DNA of 64,000 nt from SCGC-AAA076-P13 sp964613455 (GTDB taxonomy: Bacteria; Pseudomonadota; Gammaproteobacteria; Magnimaribacterales; D2472): positions 73,633 through 137,632 of the forward strand of contig CAZTGS010000001.1 of assembly GCA_964613455.1 (NCBI GenBank), written 5' to 3'. The notes under the pieces were generated by a model. The model saw only the letters and a list, made by a program, of their open reading frames with translations, was not told where the DNA came from and did no database searches. A program made the translations under genes and the position numbers. Shown piece after piece: positions 27,465 through 36,137 of the stretch. Position 1 is the first letter of the stretch. Each line of letters begins with the position of its first letter.

Positions 27465-27490
27465 CACATTTACACACTTTTTCTCACTAG
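27451..27490 (-). promoter_or_regulatory. Probable MraZ operator: 10-bp-period repeats
   Basis: Read on the minus strand, three consecutive 10-base units are AAAGTGTGTA, AATGTGTTGC and AAAGTGTGTA, preceded by a weaker CTAGTGAGAA. The period equals one helical turn, as in E. coli MraZ boxes. The unit matches the AAAGTG(T/G)N3 form reported for mollicute MraZ. The array covers the -35 of the mraZ promoter, as expected for autorepression. Confidence 0.7.
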
Positions 27491-27512
27491 CAAAGAATAT
27501 TAGCTAGTAAAT

Positions 27513-27847
27513 GAGTTGGTCTGTAAGCCGGATTCTGTAAAAGATGATCATCTATCTCGATATTATGTTGCCATAATACTCTAGCAACCTACCCAAATCC
27601 TAAGCGAGCAGCTTTATAGGATTTCTATTTGGTCTTGCTTCAGGCTGGGGTTTACAATGCCTTAACTGTCTCCAGTTAAGCGGTAGGCTCTTACCCCACC
27701 TTTTCACCCTTACCAATATAAAATTGGCGGTATACTTTCTGTTGCACTTTCCGTAGGCTTACGCCTCCCAGGTGTTACCTGGCGCCCTGCTCTGTGAAGT
27801 CCGGACTTTCCTCTAACAATAAATATTAGCGATCATCCAACCAACTC
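27513..27847 (-). ncRNA. rnpB: RNase P RNA (M1 RNA, bacterial type A)
   Basis: The 5' core reads GAGGAAAGTCCGGACTTC and then GGGCGCCAGGTAACACCTGG. The middle has GGTGAAAAGGTGGGGTAAGA, and the 3' core ends with CAGAATCCGGCTTACAGACC. The ends pair as an eight-base P1 helix, GAGTTGGT with ACCAACTC, which sets the boundaries within a few bases. The RNA trims tRNA 5' ends. Its place between rsmI and mraZ is the usual Pseudomonas-type arrangement. Together with the mraZ promoter it accounts for the 438-base stretch without a protein gene. Confidence 0.96.
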
Positions 27848-27853
27848 GAGATT

Positions 27854-27859
27854 ATTATA
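27854..27859 (-). promoter_or_regulatory. -10 element of rnpB
   Basis: A perfect TATAAT on the minus strand lies seven bases before the inferred rnpB 5' end at 27847. No convincing -35 is seen at 17 bases. Confidence 0.55.
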
Positions 27860-27867
27860 AATCTTTT

Positions 27868-28683
27868 TTAATCTAATAGTTGTTTATATATCTCTCTCTT
27901 ATTCTCTTTGGTGATAAGTGAAATTAGTTTAGCTGCATCCTTAGCTGGCATTATTTTCAAGAAGGCCTCACTTATTTTTTTGTCTAAAATAAATTTTGGT
28001 TTTAAAGATGAGTTTGCCTCTATAACAATTACAAACTCTCCCTTTAATATTATTTCATCTTTTTTTATTTTTTCTAGGATATTTGAAATAGTCCCTCTTT
28101 GAATATCTTCATAGATCTTAGTCATCTCTCTACACAAAGATATCTTTTTTGTCTTTGAGTAGTACTCATTAAGATGCTCTAGAGTTTTTTCAATTCTTTT
28201 TGCAGATTCAAAAAGAATTATTGTATTTTTTTCATACTTCAAAGCATTAAAGAAATCTTTTTTATGAGTAGCTTTTCTAGGGACGAACCCTAAAAAACAA
28301 AAACTTGAAGTTGGAAGTCCTGAAAGTACTAAAGCATTTATTACAGATGATGGGCCAGGCAGTAAAGTAAATTTAATATCATTTTTAATACACTCTTGAA
28401 CCAACAAATAACCAGGATCAGAAATTGCTGGCGTGCCAGCATCGGAAACCAATGAAATATTAATATTCTTATCCTTTAAAAGTTCGACAATATGTTTGCT
28501 AACTTCTATCTCATTATGCTCGTGAAGTGCTTGAGATTTTGTATCAACATTGATAAATTTTAATAGCTTATTTGTATTTCTGGTATCTTCAGCATATATA
28601 TAATCTGAATTTTTAAGAACATCGATTGCTCTTAGTGATATATCATTTAGGTTACCTATTGGTGTTGATATAAGATTTAACAT
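27868..28683 (-). CDS. rsmI: 16S rRNA C1402 2'-O-methyltransferase RsmI
   Basis: This tetrapyrrole-methylase-fold enzyme completes the m4Cm1402 modification begun by RsmH. Family motifs are LISTPIGNLNDISLRAI, AEDTRNTNKLL, SLVSDAGTPAISDPG, LLPGPSSVINALVLSGLP and CREMTKIYED. The length of 271 residues is close to E. coli (286). The start lies only 18 bases from the divergent lipoprotein gene. Confidence 0.95.
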   Translation of the reverse strand: MLNLISTPIGNLNDISLRAIDVLKNSDYIYAEDTRNTNKLLKFINVDTKSQALHEHNEIEVSKHIVELLKDKNINISLVSDAGTPAISDPGYLLVQECIKNDIKFTLLPGPSSVINALVLSGLPTSSFCFLGFVPRKATHKKDFFNALKYEKNTIILFESAKRIEKTLEHLNEYYSKTKKISLCREMTKIYEDIQRGTISNILEKIKKDEIILKGEFVIVIEANSSLKPKFILDKKISEAFLKIMPAKDAAKLISLITKENKREIYKQLLD

Positions 28684-28701
28684 AATTAAAAGAAATTAGA
28701 A

Positions 28702-29862
28702 GTGACAAAACCTAGCTTAACATTTATTTCATTATTACTGATCCTTGTTTTATCAGGATGTATATCGTCACCAGAAATTTTAAATATAAATAAAAATGAT
28801 TCAGGTAATAAGTCATATATTTCTTCAATAATTAACAAAGATGCGGTCATTAAAGTTTCTAAATTGGAAGAGGTAACAACAATACTAGATGACCTATTTT
28901 TCTTCAAAAATTTAGATGATCAAAAAATCTCTTTGATTAATTTATATATAGATAATGATTTTCTAAATGAAGAAGGTATTTCAAGAGTTTCATCATTTTT
29001 ATCTATAAACCAAAAAATAAAAAAAGCTGGAATCATTGAACTTAACTACCTAACAAGTGATGAAAATAAAGAATATATTATTGAATCTGTATTAAAGGAT
29101 GACTCAAAATTTAATGTGCAGTTTAATAAATCAAACGGTAATAAAATAAAAAATAATCTTCTAACCTCAAATCTATTATATTTTTGTAAAAGTATTATCG
29201 AAGAACAGAAAGAGTCGATTGAAGATTTAATATTCTCTTCAAAAAATAATGGGGATAATGTGATTGTTGTTTTCTCTAGGGACTTTGAAGAGCAAGCAAA
29301 ATTATTAAAGCAAAAATATCCTGGAGTCAGATTGTCAAAGGTTGAGGATAATTTCGAGGAATTTACCAAAGAAACTTTAGGTATAGATGACAGTTTGAAG
29401 AGGTTTAGTGCAATAGAATTGTTAGATAGAAATATTAAATTAGAAAGCAGCCCAAGGGAGAGGAAAGATTTTAGTGAAATATATTTTTTACTTACTCATG
29501 AAATAGGGAAGTCTATTATCCCTATTTTTAGAAGTTATTTGCTGGATATTAAATTCTTTTCCACAAGTGAGATTATTCTGAATGCTACCGATATTAATCA
29601 ATTAAATGATTTTGAAGGATTGTTTATACCATCCCCAGATTATTTCTTTAAAAAAATATTAGATAAAAAAGAAATAAGGAGTTTTGATGATGAGTATAGA
29701 AAAGCTTTGACCAGTGATTTGATATTAGCTGAAAAACTTATGCAGTCAAACATAAGTAAGGCTTCTATATTATTAAATACAGGCTCTGCAGTTTTTAATA
29801 GAAACGAATGTATAAAAAGGGATATCCCTATTTGGAAGATATCTCTAAATAGTCTTTATTGA
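28702..29862 (+). CDS. lpoA: LpoA-like outer-membrane lipoprotein, PBP activator (reduced)
   Basis: It starts with GTG and a lipoprotein signal peptide ending in the lipobox LSGC (cysteine about 20), with S after the cysteine suggesting outer-membrane sorting. The C-terminal half resembles LpoA, an activator of PBP1A: ELLDRNIKLESSPRERKDFSEIYFLL, then IIPIFRSYLLDIKFFSTSEI. Divergence from rsmI is the conserved location of lpoA. At 386 residues it is far shorter than E. coli LpoA (678) and has no room for the N-terminal TPR domain. Its stop overlaps sspA by 7 bases tail to tail. Confidence 0.75.
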   Translation: MTKPSLTFISLLLILVLSGCISSPEILNINKNDSGNKSYISSIINKDAVIKVSKLEEVTTILDDLFFFKNLDDQKISLINLYIDNDFLNEEGISRVSSFLSINQKIKKAGIIELNYLTSDENKEYIIESVLKDDSKFNVQFNKSNGNKIKNNLLTSNLLYFCKSIIEEQKESIEDLIFSSKNNGDNVIVVFSRDFEEQAKLLKQKYPGVRLSKVEDNFEEFTKETLGIDDSLKRFSAIELLDRNIKLESSPRERKDFSEIYFLLTHEIGKSIIPIFRSYLLDIKFFSTSEIILNATDINQLNDFEGLFIPSPDYFFKKILDKKEIRSFDDEYRKALTSDLILAEKLMQSNISKASILLNTGSAVFNRNECIKRDIPIWKISLNSLY

Positions 29863-30470
29863 TCGTCTTTAAGGTCTCTCTCTAAAGAGGAGAGGCTATC
29901 AAGAAAACCAGGCCTTTTAAATATATCTTTTTGGTAATCAATGAGAGGCTTTAAGTGTCTATTAACGGGAAGTCTTATTCCAATTGAGGGAAGCCTCCAT
30001 AGAATTGGTGCAAAACAACAATCAACTAAAGTAAATTCATCACTCATAAAATATTTAAATTCTTTAAATGTAGGAGCTATTGATGATATCTCATGAAGCA
30101 ATTCTTCTCTTAATTTAATCAACTCTTTTTCAGGAAGATCGCCAGCAATTAATGTATCGACCATTGGACACCACTCTCTATCTATTCTTAACATCAATGT
30201 TCTGCTGTTAGCCCTTGCAACAGGGTATACAGGTAATAAAGGTGGATGAGGAAATCTTTCATCAAGATATTCCATCATTACAGAAGGATCATGTATCGCT
30301 AAATCTCTGTCAACTAGAATTGGTAATTTATGATAAGGACTTATAGATAGAATATCTTCAGGAGTAGCCTCAGGTTTTGATTCTTTTATCTCAGCAGTAA
30401 TATCCTTTTCAGCTAAAACTATTCTCACTCTTTGACTGTAATGGTCATCTCTATCTGAATATAAAATCAT
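29856..30470 (-). CDS. sspA: Stringent starvation protein A
   Basis: This RNA-polymerase-associated protein has a glutathione-S-transferase fold. The thioredoxin-like N-terminus (LYSDRDDHYSQRVRIVLAEK) is followed by SPYHKLPILVDRDLAIHDPSVMMEYLDERFPHPPLLP, the SspA signature, and a helical C-terminal domain. The length of 204 residues is normal. It follows petC as in most Gammaproteobacteria, but its usual partner sspB is missing downstream. Confidence 0.94.
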   Translation of the reverse strand: MILYSDRDDHYSQRVRIVLAEKDITAEIKESKPEATPEDILSISPYHKLPILVDRDLAIHDPSVMMEYLDERFPHPPLLPVYPVARANSRTLMLRIDREWCPMVDTLIAGDLPEKELIKLREELLHEISSIAPTFKEFKYFMSDEFTLVDCCFAPILWRLPSIGIRLPVNRHLKPLIDYQKDIFKRPGFLDSLSSLERDLKDDQ

Positions 30471-30486
30471 AATTTTTTCCTAATTT

Positions 30487-31311
30487 TTAATGATAATCTT
30501 TATGGTATTCTCGATACAATAAAGAGGACAAAGCTGTGAATATTAAAAAATAGAATACCACATACCAACCTATCCTCTCCCTTGTTGCCTTTGCAGGTTC
30601 TCCAACATAGACCAAGAAATTTGTAAGATCATATATTAATTTATCAAATTCGTCTTTAGTTAATTCTCCAGAACCTTCTGCAACTTCAAGAAATCCACAT
30701 TTTTCATTTGTAATAGCATTTCCTTCAGCATCTCTTTTTTCACCACCATTTCTAGCAATAACTGGAACTTGTTTGCAAACTAATTTTTGATTTCCTTGCA
30801 GAGCCATTAGAACATTAGGCATAGCTGTACCTGGGTAAACTAGATTATTCACTCCATATTGTTTTGTTGAGTCCTCATAGTAGGTTCTTAGATAAGAATA
30901 TATCCAATCATCTCCTCTCACCCTACTAACAAGTGTTAGATCAGGCGGGGCAACTCCAAACCATTTAGCAGACTCTTCTTTAGGCATGGAGCCTGTCATT
31001 AAGTCACCTGGCTTTACTGACTTATCAAAGACTAGATTTTCAAAAAAAATATCCTCAGGAATCTGAAGATCTTTAGCCACTCTTCCCCATCTTGAATATT
31101 GAAGAGAGTGACAGCCATAACAATAGTTAAGAAATGTTGATGCACCACTTTGAAGAGATTCCATATCATTAAGTGAATATTTAAATTTATCGCAATCACC
31201 ATAATCTTTACATGGTCCGCCCTCCGCAGCTTCTAAACTATTAAAAAATATTGTTGATACGAAGAGCAACAAAAATTTAGAGCTTTTAGATAAAATATTT
31301 TTATACATCAT
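30487..31311 (-). CDS. petC: Cytochrome c1 of the bc1 complex
   Basis: This protein has an N-terminal signal sequence (about 1-28), then a c-type haem site CYGCH in the FLNYCYGCHSLQYSRWGRVA block. A methionine-ligand region is PGTAMPNVLM, and a C-terminal membrane anchor occupies about 245-265. The length of 274 residues is typical. The gene overlaps petB by 4 bases. The complex passes electrons from quinol to cytochrome c and pumps protons. Confidence 0.95.
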   Translation of the reverse strand: MMYKNILSKSSKFLLLFVSTIFFNSLEAAEGGPCKDYGDCDKFKYSLNDMESLQSGASTFLNYCYGCHSLQYSRWGRVAKDLQIPEDIFFENLVFDKSVKPGDLMTGSMPKEESAKWFGVAPPDLTLVSRVRGDDWIYSYLRTYYEDSTKQYGVNNLVYPGTAMPNVLMALQGNQKLVCKQVPVIARNGGEKRDAEGNAITNEKCGFLEVAEGSGELTKDEFDKLIYDLTNFLVYVGEPAKATRERIGWYVVFYFLIFTALSSLLYREYHKDYH

Positions 31312-32525
31312 AGTCTTTTGGGTACTTCTAATGTTTTTTCAAATTTTGTATAAATTGGCATTAATAAGAAAAAGGCAAAATAAATAAAAGTACATATAAC
31401 GCTCATTGTTTTTCTAACTTCTGTTACGCCAACTGTTCCAAGATATCCTAACGTGAGGAAACTAATACCAAACAATGCTAAAGCTAGCTTGCTGTAGATG
31501 CCTTTGTATCTAATTGATGCAGCCTTGCTATTATCTAACCATGGAACAACAAATAATATTGCAACTGCTGAACCCATAACAATTAAACCGCCAAGCTTAT
31601 CAGGAACAGCTCTTAACATTGCGTAGTAAGGAGAGTAATACCATACAGGTGCTATATGCTCTGGTGTAACAAGTGGATTAGCTTCTTCAAAATTTGCCAT
31701 TTCAATAAAATAGCCTCCTCCTTCAGGAAAGAAGAACATAATTATTGCAAAGACCGTCATGAAGACACCAATACCTACTAGAGCGTTTAAAACTTTGTAC
31801 GGAAAGAATGGAACACTATCTAATGGCACCCCGTCGTCGTCAAGAAATTCTTCAATATCTACACCTTCAGGATTTCCTGCTCCTACCTCATGCAAGGCTA
31901 CAAGATGAAGGAATACTAATGCGATTAATACTAAAGGCAAAGCAACGACATGAAGAGCAAAAAATCTTGAGACTGTTATTCCTGAAATATAGTAATCACC
32001 CCTAACCCATAATTCTAAAGATTCTCCAATATATGGAATAGCTCCAAATAAAGAAATAATTACTTGCGCCCCCCAGTATGACATTTGTCCATAAGGAAGA
32101 ACGTATCCAAGAAAGCCTTCAGCCATCATTGCTAAATATATTGCACATCCAAAAACCCAAACTAGTTCTTTTGGTTTTTGATAAGAGCCGTAAAGAAGTC
32201 CTCTAAACATATGAAGATAGACAACGGCAAAAAACATAGATGCACCAGTTGTATGCATGTATCTTATAACCCAGCCATAATCAACATCTCTCATAATATA
32301 TTCAACAGAAGAAAATGCTTCCTCTTCTGTATTTGAATAAGGCATTATTAACCATATTCCTGATATTATTTGAATAATAAGCACTACGGATGCAAGAGCT
32401 CCAAAAAGGTACCAAAAATTGACTTTAGAAGGCACCGGGTGTTTTGATAAATGCCTTTCAAAAGTATTGACTATAGGAAGTCTACTATTAAACCATCCAA
32501 AAACTTTTCCTGCTATTTCACTCAT
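31308..32525 (-). CDS. petB: Cytochrome b of the bc1 complex
   Basis: This 405-residue membrane protein has eight predicted helices. Haem-binding histidines lie in RYMHTTGASMFFAVVYLHMFRG and in the RFFALHVVALPLVLIALVFLHL segment. The quinol-site motif PEHIAPVWYYSPYYAMLRA (the PEWY equivalent reads PVWY) is present. It starts directly after petA. Confidence 0.96.
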   Translation of the reverse strand: MSEIAGKVFGWFNSRLPIVNTFERHLSKHPVPSKVNFWYLFGALASVVLIIQIISGIWLIMPYSNTEEEAFSSVEYIMRDVDYGWVIRYMHTTGASMFFAVVYLHMFRGLLYGSYQKPKELVWVFGCAIYLAMMAEGFLGYVLPYGQMSYWGAQVIISLFGAIPYIGESLELWVRGDYYISGITVSRFFALHVVALPLVLIALVFLHLVALHEVGAGNPEGVDIEEFLDDDGVPLDSVPFFPYKVLNALVGIGVFMTVFAIIMFFFPEGGGYFIEMANFEEANPLVTPEHIAPVWYYSPYYAMLRAVPDKLGGLIVMGSAVAILFVVPWLDNSKAASIRYKGIYSKLALALFGISFLTLGYLGTVGVTEVRKTMSVICTFIYFAFFLLMPIYTKFEKTLEVPKRL

Positions 32526-33110
32526 TTAAGCCGATCCTCCATCTTCACCAATAGTTAATACACTTCCAACAAAAAAATGTGGTGGTACTGGAAGGTTTGT
32601 TGGAGCAGGAACTCCTTTGAAAACTCTTCCTACCATATCAAACATAGAACCGTGACAAGGACAAAAAAATCCTCCAGCCCAGGTTGCATCCCATGGCTTT
32701 GGTTCAACTTCCGGATGATATTTTGGTGAACAGCCAAGGTGAGTACAAACTCCAGCTACAACTGTATATTCTTCACTCTTTGATCTAGTTGCATTCATGC
32801 CTCTGTATGGTTCATCAATATCTTCTGAATTAGGGTCAGCAAGTTTAGGCAGGGTTACTTCTAAGCTTTTTAAACTTTCTTTAGTATGTCTTATAATAAA
32901 TACTGGTTGTTTGCGCCAAGCTACTTGAATTTGTTGTCCGTATTGCATTTTTGATACATCTAATTTTACAGACGCGCCTGCAGCTTTAGCTCTAGCACTT
33001 GGATTCCATGCAGCGATAAATGGAGTTGCAGCAAAAGGTATTCCTGACAAGCTAACTGCGCTAGTTAAGCCTATAAGAACCTTTCTTCTTGTATTGTCTT
33101 TTTCTTGCAT
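32526..33110 (-). CDS. petA: Rieske iron-sulfur subunit of the bc1 complex
   Basis: The N-terminus carries a twin-arginine-type anchor (NTRRKVLIGLTSAVSLSGIP). The [2Fe-2S] ligands are in CTHLGCSPKY and CPCHGSMFD. The length of 194 residues is normal. It is the first gene of petABC, with sspA following, and an extended -10 promoter lies about 38 bases before the ATG. Confidence 0.96.
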   Translation of the reverse strand: MQEKDNTRRKVLIGLTSAVSLSGIPFAATPFIAAWNPSARAKAAGASVKLDVSKMQYGQQIQVAWRKQPVFIIRHTKESLKSLEVTLPKLADPNSEDIDEPYRGMNATRSKSEEYTVVAGVCTHLGCSPKYHPEVEPKPWDATWAGGFFCPCHGSMFDMVGRVFKGVPAPTNLPVPPHFFVGSVLTIGEDGGSA

Positions 33111-33154
33111 TAGCCCTTTGTGTGCTTGTGTTTGTACTAATAAAAAACTAGCAG

Positions 33155-33160
33155 ATTATA
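33155..33160 (-). promoter_or_regulatory. Extended -10 promoter of petABC
   Basis: On the minus strand TGGTATAAT provides a perfect -10 hexamer with an upstream TG. The -35 region is only T-rich (TTTTTC at 16-17 bases), consistent with an extended -10 promoter. The leader to the petA ATG would be about 38 bases. Confidence 0.55.
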
Positions 33161-33192
33161 CCACTAATTTTAGAGAAAAAATCTGAAAAAAA

Positions 33193-33585
33193 TTAACGTT
33201 TTGAAAACTGTTTGCTTTTCCTAGCCTTGACCAAACCAGGTTTCTTTCTTTCTACTTTTCTAGAATCTCTAGTAAGTAATCCAGCTTTTTTTAGTTGAGG
33301 TCTTAGTTCTTCATCAAATGAGATTAAAGCTCTTGAAATTCCATGCCTTATGGCGCCTGCTTGACCAAAACTTCCACCACCTTTAACTTTGATATTTATA
33401 TCAAGCTTTCCTGTCAATTCTGTCATTTCAATTGGTTGCATGACCAGCATTTGTGCAACTTTTCTACCAAAATAAACATCTAACTTTTTATCATTAACAC
33501 TGATATCTCCTTTTCCTGAAGATAGATAAACTCTAGCAGATGAAGTTTTTCTTCTACCAGTTGCGTAATGAATTTCTGATGTCAT
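33193..33585 (-). CDS. rpsI: 30S ribosomal protein S9
   Basis: The sequence contains HYATGRRKTSSARVYL, GGGSFGQAGAIRHGISRAL and the basic tail ending KSKQFSKR, which reaches the ribosomal P site. I start it at the ATG at 33585, which overlaps the rplM stop as ATGA and gives 130 residues, the E. coli length. An upstream in-frame ATG at 33600 would add five residues inside rplM. Confidence 0.96.
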   Translation of the reverse strand: MTSEIHYATGRRKTSSARVYLSSGKGDISVNDKKLDVYFGRKVAQMLVMQPIEMTELTGKLDINIKVKGGGSFGQAGAIRHGISRALISFDEELRPQLKKAGLLTRDSRKVERKKPGLVKARKSKQFSKR

Positions 33586-34016
33586 ATTTTTGGATTCCAT
33601 TCTATTGGTTGTTGTGATTCGTGTTCATGCTCAGGTCCACTAAAAACTTTAAGCTTTTTAATCATAGATTTACCAAGCTTGTTTTTTGGTAACATACCTT
33701 TAACAGCTTCTTCTATAATTCTCTCAGGAAATCTTTCGTTCATTTCTCTGAAAGTTCTAGTTTTTAATCCACCAGGATATAAGGAGTGAGTATAGTATTT
33801 TTTATCCTCAAACTTGGCTCCGGTTACCTTAATTTTTTCAGCATTAATAACAACAACATAATCACCGCCATCAGTATGGGGCGTGAAAGTCGGCTTATCT
33901 TTACCTCTGATTCTATCAGCTATTTTAGTTGCTACTCTGCCCAGAATCTTGTCTGAAGCATCGATAACATACCATTGTCTTTCGACATTTTCTTTTTTTA
34001 GTGAGAACGTTTTCAT
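33582..34016 (-). CDS. rplM: 50S ribosomal protein L13
   Basis: The sequence starts MKTFSLKKENVERQWYVIDASDKILGR, matching the L13 N-terminus. It continues with GGDYVVVINAEKIKVTG, YPGGLKTRTF and VKGMLPKNKLG. I use the ATG at 34016 because L13 normally begins MKTF; an ATG two codons upstream (34022) is possible. Neither has a Shine-Dalgarno sequence. Confidence 0.95.
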   Translation of the reverse strand: MKTFSLKKENVERQWYVIDASDKILGRVATKIADRIRGKDKPTFTPHTDGGDYVVVINAEKIKVTGAKFEDKKYYTHSLYPGGLKTRTFREMNERFPERIIEEAVKGMLPKNKLGKSMIKKLKVFSGPEHEHESQQPIEWNPKI

Positions 34017-34039
34017 AATCATATTTTTGTAAGATGCGA

Positions 34040-34068
34040 ATATTAATGTTTAGAGCCAAAATTAGCAA
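34040..34068 (-). promoter_or_regulatory. Promoter of rplM-rpsI
   Basis: TTGCTA (34063-34068) and TAATAT (34040-34045) on the minus strand are spaced by 17 bases. Transcription would begin about 11-17 bases before the L13 start codon, giving a very short leader. Confidence 0.5.
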
Positions 34069-34091
34069 TATTAAAGTGCATTATTTTTTAA

Positions 34092-35135
34092 TTATCTGCC
34101 TTCTAAATACTCCATGGTTTGCATTTCATTTAGTCTGCTTAAGCATCTATCCCATAAAATCTGCAGTTTATTTCCAGAATATAAGTTGCCTGAGTTTAAA
34201 TCACCCATAAAAAATTTTACCTTTGTATGTTCTCTATAACAAATATCTATAAACGAAATAAACCTTCTTATAATATCTGCATTATTTTCATCGCATTTAA
34301 TAAAGTCATTTACAAAAATCCAGTCTTTGTCTTTACAAATTTCCATGAAATCTTTTACGCCAGTAGCTTTAGAAAAAAAATCTTTATAAGAAATCCATAG
34401 AAACTTTTCAGAGTATGCTTTACAAGGAAACTCCCTAGAGTTTATTGATAATAATTTATCCTTGAAAATTATTTGATCAAAACTGGTTTCAATGAAGTCT
34501 AAAATATCCTTATCATCAGAGATTTTATCAGAAGCTACATTTGCAAATTTATGGATATTTCTTGTTCTATAATCTATCGAACCTTTTAACTCATATATGT
34601 GTAGGTTATTTTTTATAGTTTCCATAGAATCCATAAATTTTTTCCTTTGAAGTCCGTCTTTATATAAATTATCAGGATGAGCATTAGATGTTAAAAACAT
34701 TATTACTCCAGATTTGATTAACTGATTCAAAAGATTTCCAATAATCATCGCATCAGCCACATCCTCAACCTGAAATTCATCAATAAAAATAATTTTATAA
34801 TTTTTATTTAGTGTCTTAGCTATATAATTTAAGGGATTCTTTTTACCAGAAAGCTTAGATAACTCTTTATGAATATCTTGCATAAAATCAATATAATGAA
34901 AAATACCCTTGCTTCTTTTGATAGTTTCTAAAAATTTTTTAGCAATGAGAGTCTTACCTCTCCCAACATCTCCCCATACATAAAAACCCTTTGTTTCACT
35001 TTTGTTCTTTTTGAGGTTTTCTAAAAAATTAGATTCTTTTGGAAAGAAATTTAATAAATTGTTAATTAACTCAGTCTGAGCTAAATCAAGCTCTATTCCT
35101 TGGTTTTTTAGATCATCGGTGATATTTTGAATCAT
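34092..35135 (-). CDS. zapE: Cell division ATPase ZapE (AFG1 family)
   Basis: This AAA-type ATPase associates with the division ring. Walker A is GFYVWGDVGRGKT, Walker B IIFIDEFQVEDVADAM, and sensor-1 region MFLTSNAHPDNLYKDGLQRKKFM is diagnostic of the AFG1/ZapE family. The length of 347 residues is slightly shorter than E. coli (375). It lies beside rplM as in E. coli. Its start codon is only six bases from that of the divergent protease gene. Confidence 0.93.
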   Translation of the reverse strand: MIQNITDDLKNQGIELDLAQTELINNLLNFFPKESNFLENLKKNKSETKGFYVWGDVGRGKTLIAKKFLETIKRSKGIFHYIDFMQDIHKELSKLSGKKNPLNYIAKTLNKNYKIIFIDEFQVEDVADAMIIGNLLNQLIKSGVIMFLTSNAHPDNLYKDGLQRKKFMDSMETIKNNLHIYELKGSIDYRTRNIHKFANVASDKISDDKDILDFIETSFDQIIFKDKLLSINSREFPCKAYSEKFLWISYKDFFSKATGVKDFMEICKDKDWIFVNDFIKCDENNADIIRRFISFIDICYREHTKVKFFMGDLNSGNLYSGNKLQILWDRCLSRLNEMQTMEYLEGR

Positions 35136-35141
35136 TAATAT

Positions 35142-36137
35142 ATGAAAATTTTACAAGCCACCAAAATAAACTATTTATTAGTAATTTCAATAACTATATT
35201 TTTAACATGGTTTTATATTAACAATGATAGCAATAAATTTGTCTCTGCATCAGAAAAATCCATCTCTTCCGTAGTAACAATATATTCCTTCAAAAAAAAT
35301 AGTTCCTATTCTAAAAATCTAAGCGAAATAGGGTCTGGTGTAATTTTTTCAAAGGATGGCTATATAGTTACAAATTTTCATATTATTTCTGGGTCTCAGA
35401 ATATAAAAGCGAGACTTAGCAGCGGCCAAGAATATAATGCAACGGTTATAGGTTTTGATATAAATGCTGATATTGCTGTTCTGAAAATTATATCGGAAGA
35501 AGTTCTTATACCTATTAATATTGCTGATAGTTCAAATTTAAAAACTGGTGATAGTGTTTTGGCTATTGGTAATCCTTATGGTATTGGTATCTCAGTTTCT
35601 GCAGGAATTATTAGCGCAACTGGAAGAGATTATGGAAATCCATATTTAGAATTAATTCAAACAGATGCAGCAATCAATCCAGGAAATTCTGGTGGGGCAT
35701 TAATCAATGAAAATGGTAACTTAATAGGAATTAATACAAAAATATTTTCAAAAACTGGTGCATATCAGGGCTTAGGTTTCGCCATACCCTCAAATGTAGT
35801 TGTTCAGATTGCTTCTGAACTAATTAAATATGGAAAAATTAGAACAATGTGGATTGGTAATTTCAGAGTTACTGGTATTAGATTAAATTTAAATAATCAA
35901 CTTATCAATGGTCTGCGAATAGTTGAAATTGATAGTGTTGGGCCCTTATTTGAAGAAGGTGTTAGAGCTAATGACATTATTATTGAGATTAATCAAGAGG
36001 AGAGTTCATGGAATAATCTTACTAAATCTTTAAGATTTGCTTCACTTGGTGATGATATTAAACTAAAACTATTTACAACTGACAAAGAGTTTAAAGTTGT
36101 TGAAATTACTTCAGATCAAATAGAAAAAGTTAACTAG
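35142..36137 (+). CDS. degS: Membrane-anchored DegS-like serine protease
   Basis: This HtrA-family protease of 331 residues has one N-terminal membrane segment (about 10-26), a trypsin-like domain with triad H80 (TNFHII), D110 (NADIAVL) and S183 (PGNSGGAL), and a single PDZ domain from about residue 235. One anchor plus one PDZ domain is the DegS plan, not DegP. In E. coli DegS cleaves RseA to start the envelope stress response. It lies next to zapE as in E. coli; zapG and degQ are missing here. Confidence 0.88.
   Translation: MKILQATKINYLLVISITIFLTWFYINNDSNKFVSASEKSISSVVTIYSFKKNSSYSKNLSEIGSGVIFSKDGYIVTNFHIISGSQNIKARLSSGQEYNATVIGFDINADIAVLKIISEEVLIPINIADSSNLKTGDSVLAIGNPYGIGISVSAGIISATGRDYGNPYLELIQTDAAINPGNSGGALINENGNLIGINTKIFSKTGAYQGLGFAIPSNVVVQIASELIKYGKIRTMWIGNFRVTGIRLNLNNQLINGLRIVEIDSVGPLFEEGVRANDIIIEINQEESSWNNLTKSLRFASLGDDIKLKLFTTDKEFKVVEITSDQIEKVN

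Noticed and set aside
27451..27490. Short regular repeats that could suggest a CRISPR or tandem repeat
   Set aside because: Only three to four 10-base units without spacers, directly over the mraZ promoter; a regulator binding array explains them better.
28686..28907. Minus-strand open frame opposite the start of the lipoprotein gene
   Set aside because: It lies fully antisense to the signal peptide region of a supported gene and has no recognisable domain.
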